This document shows positions 57,039 through 64,000 of a DNA stretch of 64,000 bases, piece after piece; the first letter of the stretch is position 1; the number at the start of each line of letters is the position of its first letter. The notes beneath the pieces are model-generated. The model had not been told where the DNA came from. It was given only the letters and a program-made list of their open reading frames with translations, and did no database searches. The position numbers and the translations under genes are program-made. The DNA comes from Streptomyces sp. NRRL S-337 (GTDB lineage: Bacteria; Actinomycetota; Actinomycetes; Streptomycetales; Streptomycetaceae), in NCBI RefSeq assembly GCF_000720175.1, contig NZ_JOIX01000028.1, positions 1 to 64,000 of the forward strand. Direction: 5' to 3'.

Positions 57039-58853
57039 TCAGCCCTGGTCCGACCGGCCGTGCCGGTGCTTGCCGCCCGGCAGCATCTCCTGGACCTTCG
57101 CCTTGAGGCCCTGCTTGACCATCGCGGTGCGGTCACTGTCGCCCTTGAGGATGGCCGTGGCCGCGGCCTCGATCTGGTCGAGGCTGGCATGCGGCGGGAT
57201 CGGCGGGACGGCCGGGTCGGTGCGGAAGTCGATGACGAACGGCCGGTCGGCGGCGAGCGCCTTGCGCCAGGCGTCCTCCACCTCGCCGGGCTTCTCCACC
57301 CGGACGCCGTCCAGGCCGATGGAGCGGGCGAAGTCGGCGTAGCGCACGTCCGGGAGCGCCTGTGAGGGCAGGAACTGCGGGGCGCCGGACATGGCGCGCA
57401 TCTCCCAGGTCACCTGGTTGAGGTCCTGGTTGTTGAGCACGGCGACGATCAGCCGCGGGTCCTGCCACTCGGACCAGTACTTGCCGGCGGTGATCAGCTC
57501 GGCCATGCCGTTCATCTGCATCGCGCCGTCCCCGACGAGGGCGATCGCCGGCCGGTCGGGGTGGGCGAACTTCGCACCGATGACGTACGGCACGCCGGGG
57601 CCCATGGTCGCCAGCGTCCCGGAGAGCGAACCCCGCATCGTGCCGCGCATCCGCAGGTGGCGGGCGTACCAGTTGGCGGACGAGCCGGAGTCCGCGGCGA
57701 GGATGACGTCGTCGGGCAGCAGCGCGTCGAGGGCGTGGACGACGTACTCGGGGTTGACCGGGTCGGCCTCGACGGCGGCCCGCCGCTCCATCACCTCCCA
57801 CCAGCGGGCGGTGTCCTTCTCGATCTTCTTCCGCCAGGTGCCGTGCTTCTTCGTCCTGAGCTGCGGCAGCAGCCGCTGCAGGGTCGCCTTGGCGTCGCCG
57901 ACGAGGTTGACCTCGAAGGGGTAGCGCATCCCGACCATGTGCGGGTCGATGTCGATCTGCACCGCCCGGGCCTGGTCCAGCTCCGGCATGAACTGGGTGT
58001 AGGGGAAGCTGGACCCCACCACGAGCAGGGTGTCGCAGTCCCGCATCAGCTCGTACGACGGGCGGGTGCCCAGCAGCCCGATGGCCCCGGTGACGTACGG
58101 CAGGTCGTCGGGCAGCGCGTCCTTGCCTAGCAGCGCCTTGGCCACCCCGGCACCGAGGACGTCGGCGAGCTGCTCCACCTCGGCGCGGGCCCCGCGGGCG
58201 CCCTGCCCGATCAGTACGGCGACCTTCTCCCCGGCGTTGAGGACCTCCGCGGCGCGGGCGAGGTCGTCGTCGGTCGGCACCGGCGCGTAGGAGGCGAGGC
58301 CGAGGCTGGAGGGGACCATCTTGAAGGCGTGGGTGGGCGGCGAGTAGTCCAGTTCCTGCACGTCGGCGGGGACGATCACCGCGGTCACGGTCCGCCGGCC
58401 GTAGGCGGTGCGGATGGCCCGGTCGATCGCGTTGGGCAGCTGCTCGGGGACGGTCACCATCTCGAGGAAGTCGGAGGCGACGTCCTTGTAGAGGCTGACC
58501 AGATCGACTTCCTGCTGGTAGGAGCCGCCCATGGCGCTGCGGTTGGTCTGCCCGACGATCGCCACCACGGGCACGTGGTCGAGCTTGGCGTCGTAGAGGC
58601 CGTTGAGCAGGTGGATGGCGCCGGGCCCGGAGGTCGCCGCGCAGACGCCGACCCGGCCGGAGAACTTGGCGTAGCCGACGGCCTGGAAGGCGGCCATCTC
58701 CTCGTGCCGCGCCTGGATGAACTGCGGTTTGTTGTCGGCGCGTTCCCAGGCGGCGAGCAGCCCGTTGATGCCGTCGCCGGCGTAGGCGAAGACGTGCTCG
58801 ACGTCCCACTCACGCAGCCGGGCAAGGATGTGGTCAGAGACCTTGGTCGACAC
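57039..58853 (-). CDS. ThDP-dependent enzyme (pyruvate oxidase/PoxB-like)
   Basis: 604 aa from GTG 58853 (AGAGGA 6 nt upstream), overlapping the upstream gene by 20 bp. Three-domain ThDP fold: the activating Glu in RHEEMAAFQAVGYA (residue about 50) and GPGAIHLLNGLYDAK. A central nucleotide-binding domain shows VLIGQGARGA. The ThDP/Mg motif GDGAMQMNGMAEL...VLNNQDLNQV lies at about 430-465. The sequence looks like the actinomycete group annotated as pyruvate dehydrogenase (quinone) or thiamine-requiring protein. It would decarboxylate a 2-oxo acid and pass electrons to quinone or oxygen. Confidence 0.85.
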   Translation of the reverse strand: MSTKVSDHILARLREWDVEHVFAYAGDGINGLLAAWERADNKPQFIQARHEEMAAFQAVGYAKFSGRVGVCAATSGPGAIHLLNGLYDAKLDHVPVVAIVGQTNRSAMGGSYQQEVDLVSLYKDVASDFLEMVTVPEQLPNAIDRAIRTAYGRRTVTAVIVPADVQELDYSPPTHAFKMVPSSLGLASYAPVPTDDDLARAAEVLNAGEKVAVLIGQGARGARAEVEQLADVLGAGVAKALLGKDALPDDLPYVTGAIGLLGTRPSYELMRDCDTLLVVGSSFPYTQFMPELDQARAVQIDIDPHMVGMRYPFEVNLVGDAKATLQRLLPQLRTKKHGTWRKKIEKDTARWWEVMERRAAVEADPVNPEYVVHALDALLPDDVILAADSGSSANWYARHLRMRGTMRGSLSGTLATMGPGVPYVIGAKFAHPDRPAIALVGDGAMQMNGMAELITAGKYWSEWQDPRLIVAVLNNQDLNQVTWEMRAMSGAPQFLPSQALPDVRYADFARSIGLDGVRVEKPGEVEDAWRKALAADRPFVIDFRTDPAVPPIPPHASLDQIEAAATAILKGDSDRTAMVKQGLKAKVQEMLPGGKHRHGRSDQG

Positions 58854-61800
58854 GGACGTTCCTCTTTTCTCGTCGGTTGAGTGCGGCGGCCACCCCGGCG
58901 GCCAGCGCCCCGAGGCCGGTCAGGGCGGCGCCGGCGGTGACCAGCCGGGCGTCCCGGGCGGGGACCCGCGGCCGGTCGGCGCCCTGCTCGGGACGGCCGG
59001 CGGGCAGCGGACCGTCGAGGCCGAGCGCCAGCGCCTCGGCCAGATGGAGTGCGCCCCGGCCGGTGTCGCCGTCGGCGATCTGGGTACGGCAGCTGAAGCC
59101 GTCGGCGAGCACCAGGGCGGCGGGGTCGGCGGCGCGGACGGCCGGCAGCAGGCCCTGTTCGGCGATGGTCATGGAGACCTGGTGGTGGCCGCGTTCGAAG
59201 CCGAAGTTCCCGGCCAGCCCGCAGCAGCCGACGTCCAGGACGTCCGCGTCCAGCCCGGCCCGGCGCATCAGCTCACGGTCGGCGTCGTCCTTGAACACCG
59301 CGTGCTGGTGGCAGTGGGTCTGCACGGTCGCCGGCCGGTCGAGCCGGGGCGGCCGCCAGTCCCCGGGGGCGTGGTGGACGAGCTGTTCGGCGAACGTCCG
59401 GAACTGCCCGGCCAGCCGCGCCACGTCCTTGTCGTCGGGGAACAGCTCGGGGGCGTCGGCGCGGAACACCGCGGTGCACGACGGCTCCAGCCCGATGACC
59501 GGCGTCCCGGCCTCGATCCACGGCCGGAGCTCACGGACGGTGCGGCGCAGCACCCGCTTGGCGGTCGTCAGCTGCCCGGTCGAGATCCAGGTCAGCCCGC
59601 AGCACACGGGCCCCGGTGGTACCGCGACCCGGAAGCCGGCGTCCTCCAGGACCCGCACCGCCGCCCTGGCGACGTTCGGGTGGAGGTGGTTGCTGAAGGT
59701 GTCCGGCCAGAGCAGCACCGTCCGGGCGTCCCCGGGGTCCGGCTGCGGGCGGCCGGACGCGGTCCACCATTCGGTGAACGACTCCGCGGCGAAGGCCGGT
59801 GCGGTCCGCTCGGTGGCCACCCCGGCGGCGCGTTTGCCCAGCCGGGCCAGTACGGGTGCCCGCAGCGCCGCGTTGACCAGCCGTGGCGCGCCGCGCGCCA
59901 GCTTGGCCCACAGCGGCAGCCAGCCCAGGGCGTAGTGGGCGGCCGGGCGCAGCCGGCCGGCGTAGTGGTGGGCGAGGAACTCCGCCTTGTAGGTGGCCAT
60001 GTCGACGCCGGTGGGGCAGTCGGACTTGCAGCCCTTGCAGGCCAGGCACAGGTCGAGCGCGTCGCGGACCTCGGTGGACCGCCAGCCGTCGGTGATCGCC
60101 GAGTCGGCGTGCCCGTTCAGCATCTCGAACAGCAGCCGGGCCCGTCCGCGGGTGGAGTGCTCCTCCTCGCCGGTGGCCCGGTACGAGGGGCACATCACCC
60201 CGCCGGTGGGGGTGCGGCAGTTGCCGATGCCGACGCAGCGCATCACCGCCCGGGTGAAGGAGTGCTCGTCGTCCGGGTAACCGAAGTGGGTGCGGTGGGT
60301 CTCGGGCCGCCAGGCCGGGCCGAGCCGGAGGTGGTCGTCGGTCCGGTGGGGACGCACGACCTTGCCGGGGTTCATCCGGTCGTCCGGGTCGAAGAGCGCC
60401 TTCAGCTCGCCGAAGGCCCCGGTGAGCCGTTCCCCGAACATCTTCGGGAGCAGTTCGCCGCGCGCCTGCCCGTCGCCGTGCTCGCCGGAGAGCGACCCGC
60501 CGTACGAGACGACGAGGTCGGCCGCGCGGTGCAGGAAGGCGCGGAAGTCCGCCACTCCCTGAGCGGTCTTGAGCTCGAAGGGGATGCGGGTGTGCACGCA
60601 CCCCTGGCCGAAGTGGCCGTACAGCGACGGGTGGTCGTAGTCGAACTCGGCGAACAGTGCCTTCAGATCGCGCAGGTAGTCACCGAGCTTCTCCGGCGGG
60701 ACCGCGGAGTCCTCCCAGCCCTCCCAGGTCTCCCGGTCGTCCGGCGGCCGCGCGGTCACGCCGAGGCCGGCCTCGCGCGCCTTGAGCATCCGCTGCTCGC
60801 GCGCGGGGTCGTCGGAGAACGCCACGGTCGGATCGCTCTCCTTGCGGTCCAGCGCCCGGAGCAGGTCGTGGCACTGGGCGTCGACGTCCTCCTTGGTGTC
60901 GCCGGTGAACTGCACCAGCAGCCAGCTGTCGCCCTCCGGGAAGATCTCCAGGGAGTCGAGGTAGGCGTGCTCCTCGCGCATCAGCTGCGCCATCCGGCCG
61001 TCCAGGGCCTCCAGTTGGGTGGGGTTGCCGTGCGCCAGCAGCCGGGGCACGTCGTCGGCGGCCGCGCAGATGTCGGGATAGCCGAGCACCACCATGGCCT
61101 CGCAGGGCGGCACCGGAACCAGGTCCAGCTCGGCGTGCAGGACGGTGACCAGGGTGCCCTCGCTGCCCACCAGCGCCCGGGCGACGTCGAAGCCCTTCTC
61201 CGGCAGCAGCGAGTCCAGGTTGTATCCCGACACCCGCCGCGGAATGTCGGGAAATCCCCGCCGGATGTCGCCCAGATACCGGTCCGCGAGTTCCCGCAGG
61301 CCCCGGTAGATTTCCGCCCGCCGGCCGCCTTCCGCCTGGATCTCCGCGTATTCCTCCGGCGAGGTGGGCCCCACCCACATCCGGACGCCGTCATAGGTGA
61401 GGATCTCCAGCCGCCGCACATTGTCGACGGTCTTTCCGTACGCCTGGGCCGAGGCGCCACAGGAATTGTTGCCGACCATTCCGCCCAGCGAGCAGTGGCT
61501 GTGCGTAGAGGGTTTCGGGCCGAACTGCAGTTTCTCCCCGGCCAGTTGCCGGTTGAGTGCGTCGAGCACGATGCCCGGTTCGACCACGCACCGGCGCCGT
61601 TCGGCGTCCACCGACACCAGGCGGTCGCCGTATTTCGTCCAGTCGATGACCACGGCGGTGTTCGTGCACTGCCCGCCGAGGCTGGTCCCGCCGCCCCGGG
61701 AGAGCACCGGCGCACCGAATTCGGCGCACACCCCGACCGCGGCCGCACCGGCGTCGACGGTCCGCGGAACGACCACGCCGATCGGCACCTGCCGGTAGTT

Positions 61801-61965
61801 GGAACCGTCCGTGGCATAGGCGCCGCGGCTGCCCGCGTCGAAGCGCACCTCACCGTCCACCCGCTCGCGCAGCGCCTTCTCCAGCGCACCGGTGCGCGCG
61901 GCGGGGAAGGTCTCCGGCGAGCCGTTCCGCCGCTGGTCCGGCGTCGTCTCCTGTCGGTGGTCCAT
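58834..61965 (-). CDS. Large FAD/iron-sulfur dehydrogenase (GlcD-GlpC fusion type)
   Basis: 1043 aa from ATG 61965. The N-terminal FAD-binding-4 (PCMH) domain has SRGGGTSLGGQC and GGMVGNNSCGASAQAYGKT, followed by the FAD-oxidase C-terminal domain, in which SGEHGDGQARGELL is typical. Two cysteine regions follow: GIGNCRTPTGGVMCPSY and CLACKGCKSDCPTG (4Fe-4S). Then come two CCG blocks, CCGLTW and CCGLAGNFGFE, as in GlpC and LutA. A C-terminal hydrophobic helix (TAGAALTGLGALAAGVAAAL) would anchor it. It likely oxidises a 2-hydroxy acid such as D-lactate or glycolate and feeds electrons to the membrane. First gene of the operon; starts 87 bp after the hemerythrin stop. Confidence 0.9.
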   Translation of the reverse strand: MDHRQETTPDQRRNGSPETFPAARTGALEKALRERVDGEVRFDAGSRGAYATDGSNYRQVPIGVVVPRTVDAGAAAVGVCAEFGAPVLSRGGGTSLGGQCTNTAVVIDWTKYGDRLVSVDAERRRCVVEPGIVLDALNRQLAGEKLQFGPKPSTHSHCSLGGMVGNNSCGASAQAYGKTVDNVRRLEILTYDGVRMWVGPTSPEEYAEIQAEGGRRAEIYRGLRELADRYLGDIRRGFPDIPRRVSGYNLDSLLPEKGFDVARALVGSEGTLVTVLHAELDLVPVPPCEAMVVLGYPDICAAADDVPRLLAHGNPTQLEALDGRMAQLMREEHAYLDSLEIFPEGDSWLLVQFTGDTKEDVDAQCHDLLRALDRKESDPTVAFSDDPAREQRMLKAREAGLGVTARPPDDRETWEGWEDSAVPPEKLGDYLRDLKALFAEFDYDHPSLYGHFGQGCVHTRIPFELKTAQGVADFRAFLHRAADLVVSYGGSLSGEHGDGQARGELLPKMFGERLTGAFGELKALFDPDDRMNPGKVVRPHRTDDHLRLGPAWRPETHRTHFGYPDDEHSFTRAVMRCVGIGNCRTPTGGVMCPSYRATGEEEHSTRGRARLLFEMLNGHADSAITDGWRSTEVRDALDLCLACKGCKSDCPTGVDMATYKAEFLAHHYAGRLRPAAHYALGWLPLWAKLARGAPRLVNAALRAPVLARLGKRAAGVATERTAPAFAAESFTEWWTASGRPQPDPGDARTVLLWPDTFSNHLHPNVARAAVRVLEDAGFRVAVPPGPVCCGLTWISTGQLTTAKRVLRRTVRELRPWIEAGTPVIGLEPSCTAVFRADAPELFPDDKDVARLAGQFRTFAEQLVHHAPGDWRPPRLDRPATVQTHCHQHAVFKDDADRELMRRAGLDADVLDVGCCGLAGNFGFERGHHQVSMTIAEQGLLPAVRAADPAALVLADGFSCRTQIADGDTGRGALHLAEALALGLDGPLPAGRPEQGADRPRVPARDARLVTAGAALTGLGALAAGVAAALNRREKRNVRVDQGL

Positions 61966-62052
61966 ACACACCTTCTGCCGTTTCTGCGCTACGAAAGGCC
62001 CGGACGCCCACGCGGACGGCCGGGCGTACGGGCCCGGGGTGGTTCTGACGGT

Positions 62053-62619
62053 TCAGTCCGGGCCGCCACCGCGGCCGGTCAGCAGGTCCCGGGCGCGGTC
62101 CACCAGCCCGAGCCCCGGGGCCAGCAACTTGTTCGCCGGCGGGGCGTCGGGGACGCCCGGGTGCGGCCGGGTGGGCGCGAGCTTCTTGGCCGCCCGGACC
62201 TTCTCCCCGAGCGCTTCGAGTTCCCCGGGAAGGCACGCCTCACGCAATCGGGCGAACAGTTCCCTCTCCTCGTCCTGGATGTGCGCCCGGACCTCCGTAC
62301 GGAGTTTCACGAACAGCTCGTTGAACGCACGGTCTTCCGCATCGAGCCGTTCCAGGTCTTTCAGCAGCCCTTCCACGCGCTGGTGGTCGGCGATTTCCTG
62401 GTCGGCCAGGGCGGCGCCGTCCGGCAGCTTCTCGCGGACCGCGGGGTAGAGGTACTGCTCCTCGGCGACGGAATGCCGGACGATGTCGATCGTCAGCCGG
62501 TCGAGCAGCTTTTTGCGCACCGAGGCCGCGGGGACCGCCGCCTCGATCTGGTCGAACAGCGCGGCCATCTCCCGATGGTCCGCGGCCAACTCCGTGATGA
62601 CATCTCCGCCGTGTCCCAT
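62053..62619 (-). CDS. Hemerythrin HHE-domain protein
   Basis: 188 aa from ATG 62619 (GGGAGG 7 nt upstream). A four-helix HHE pattern binds a di-iron site: LAADHREMAALFDQIE, IVRHSVAEEQYLYPAV, IADHQRVEGLLKDLE and VRAHIQDEERELF supply the His and Glu ligands. A Pro-rich tail (about 140-188) follows. Such proteins bind O2, NO or peroxide, or act as iron/oxygen sensors. It lies just upstream of the flavin/FeS dehydrogenase gene and could respond to its oxidative chemistry (inference). Confidence 0.88.
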   Translation of the reverse strand: MGHGGDVITELAADHREMAALFDQIEAAVPAASVRKKLLDRLTIDIVRHSVAEEQYLYPAVREKLPDGAALADQEIADHQRVEGLLKDLERLDAEDRAFNELFVKLRTEVRAHIQDEERELFARLREACLPGELEALGEKVRAAKKLAPTRPHPGVPDAPPANKLLAPGLGLVDRARDLLTGRGGGPD

Positions 62620-62778
62620 GGTCGTACCTCCCGCCCATGTGCGCGCGTCCGCCCTTCGGCCACCAGAACGGGTTCCCCCGCACCGTCCCGGCTAACGCCT
62701 CGACCGGCGGGAATTGCACCGGATGCCGCATCCGGTTCCTTACCGGAGGCAGCGGCGGAAATGCGGCGGAGGAATGCG

Positions 62779-64000
62779 TCAGCCGGCGCCGGCCGTGCCG
62801 GGCGGCCCGGTCCGGGCCCGGGCGATGAGCAGCGCCACGTCGTCCGCGTCGTCGGGGTCGCGCAGCGCGTCGAGCAGCCGGTCGCAGGTGTCCTCCAGGG
62901 ACGGGTCCGGGCGGTCCAGGAGACCGAGCAGGCGGTCCAGGCGCTCGTCGATGGTGTCCCGGCGGGTCTCGACCAGCCCGTCGGTGTACAGCACCAGGCG
63001 GTCGCCGGGGCGCAGCGCGAAGGTGGACTCCTCGAAGGGGACGCCGCCGACGCCGAGCGGGATGCCGGTGGGCAGGTCGAGCAGTTCGGGCGGCCGGCCG
63101 GAGTGGATCAGCACCGGGGGCAGGTGCCCGGCGGCGGCGATCCGGCAGACCGCCTGCTGCGGATCGTGGACGGCGTAGACGCAGGTGGCGTACTGATCCA
63201 GGCCCGCCGTGATCCGGTCGACGTGCCGCAGCACCTCGGCCGGCGGCATGTCCAGGTCGGCCAGGGTGCCGGTGGCGGTCCGCAGCCGTCCCATCGTGGT
63301 GGCGGCCTTGGTGCCGCTGCCCATCACGTCGCCGACCACGAGGGCCGTCTGGTCCCCGGCGAGCGGGATCACGTCGAACCAGTCGCCGCCGACCTCGTTC
63401 GTGGTGCCGGCCGGCCGGTAACGGGTGGCGATCTCCAGCCCGGCCCGCTGCGGCGGGCGGTCCGGGAGCAGGCTGCGCTGGAGCGTGACGGCGGTGTCCC
63501 GCAGGCTCTGGTAGAGCCGGGCGTTGTCCATGCTCACGGCGGCCCGGTCGGCCAGTTCGGCGGCCAGGGTCAGGTCGTCCTCGTCGAACGGGACGGGGTT
63601 GCGGCTGCGGGTGAGGCCCAGCGCGCCGAGCACCTCGCCGCGGGCGATCAGCGGGGTCGCGAGGTAGCTGTGGATACCGGCCCGGGCCAGAATCGCAGCG
63701 GCCTCCGGGTCGCGGGCGATGCGTGCCAGGGACTGCTCGTCGACGTGGCGCACGAGGATGGGCCGGCCGGTCCGTACGCATTGGGTGACCAGTCGGTCGG
63801 CGCCGTAGCTGGCGATGTGGCCGGGTGGGTCGACGGCCCGGGCCGCCTCGGTGGGGTAGGCGGTGTGCACCGCGAGCGCCCGGAAGACCGCCGGGTGGGC
63901 GCCGGAGCTGGTGGGCCGGCGGTCGTCCAGGAAGGAGTCCAGGATGTCCACGGTGGCCACGTCGGCGAGCTCGGGCACGGTGACCTCGGCCAGCTCGTGG
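62779..64000 (-). CDS. GAF-domain SpoIIE/RsbU-type phosphatase (5' end outside the window)
   Basis: The frame is open to the right edge; a GTG at 63978 is internal, since HELAEVTVPELADVATVD continues upstream. The visible 407 residues contain a GAF domain (about residues 10-160; VRTGRPILVRHV, LATPLIARGEVLGAL). The PP2C/SpoIIE domain then has LLPDRPPQRAGLE, GGDWFDVIPL (metal Asp) and VGDVMGSGTKAA. Its end is LVLYTDGLVETR and DADDVALLIARA. Such proteins dephosphorylate anti-sigma-antagonists and so release alternative sigma factors. The missing N-terminus probably carries another sensor domain such as PAS or a kinase. Confidence 0.88.
   Translation of the reverse strand, partial: HELAEVTVPELADVATVDILDSFLDDRRPTSSGAHPAVFRALAVHTAYPTEAARAVDPPGHIASYGADRLVTQCVRTGRPILVRHVDEQSLARIARDPEAAAILARAGIHSYLATPLIARGEVLGALGLTRSRNPVPFDEDDLTLAAELADRAAVSMDNARLYQSLRDTAVTLQRSLLPDRPPQRAGLEIATRYRPAGTTNEVGGDWFDVIPLAGDQTALVVGDVMGSGTKAATTMGRLRTATGTLADLDMPPAEVLRHVDRITAGLDQYATCVYAVHDPQQAVCRIAAAGHLPPVLIHSGRPPELLDLPTGIPLGVGGVPFEESTFALRPGDRLVLYTDGLVETRRDTIDERLDRLLGLLDRPDPSLEDTCDRLLDALRDPDDADDVALLIARARTGPPGTAGAG

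Overview
The window reads as a piece of a Streptomyces-type actinomycete chromosome. GC is very high and third codon positions are strongly G/C-biased. GTG and TTG starts are common, and the gene families (DUF5133, streptogrisin-like protease, LppU-type kinase ectodomain, cysteine-leader peptide, multi-domain GGDEF/EAL membrane protein) are typical of that group. I see no rRNA, tRNA, insertion sequence, prophage or CRISPR array. The right-hand edge cuts a GAF/PP2C phosphatase gene.

Layout. 0-13 kb: an orphan glutamate-synthase small subunit followed by a tandem repeat; two secreted or membrane proteins; a glutathionyl-hydroquinone-reductase-like gene behind a cysteine-type leader peptide; a Tat-exported GH3 glucosidase; a methyltransferase-like gene; a MarR-type regulator with a SoxR-box-like promoter; and a membrane Ser/Thr kinase. 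13-22 kb: a CPBP protease converges on a five-gene minus-strand operon that I consider the most unusual part of the window. Its first gene is one uninterrupted reading frame joining a membrane GAF-PAS-GGDEF-EAL protein to an alpha-oxoamine synthase (the CqsA/BioF/KBL enzyme family). It is followed without gaps by an MFS transporter, a SAM methyltransferase, a protein whose expected ATG is ACG, and a Fic protein. This looks like a make/modify/export set physically tied to c-di-GMP turnover and AMPylation; it is an inference from gene order and families.

22-37 kb: acyl-CoA ligase, LTA-synthase-like sulfatase-fold protein, S1 protease, large catalase coupled to a DJ-1/PfpI protein, SDR, DUF5133, two tiny genes, an aromatic-acid-exporter-like (FUSC) protein, a lipoprotein hydrolase, an ArsR-like regulator and an MFS transporter. 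37.5-51.2 kb: a glycan cluster with ADP-heptose precursor genes (GmhA, HldE, GmhB), seven glycosyltransferases or heptosyltransferases, a pyruvyltransferase-like protein, a carbamoyltransferase and a UDP-glucuronate-decarboxylase-like enzyme. Most genes overlap by 4 bp. Heptose precursors in a single-membrane bacterium with no HldD epimerase in the cluster imply an uncommon surface or secreted glycan. 51.4-54.8 kb: an ATP-grasp ligase with a CocE-type hydrolase, divergent from the cluster. 54.9-62.6 kb: a tight oxidative operon (FAD/FeS dehydrogenase, ThDP enzyme, enolase-superfamily enzyme, SDR) and a hemerythrin-like protein, then the partial phosphatase.

Functions come from reading motifs by eye. 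No database search was run, so substrate-level names are tentative.
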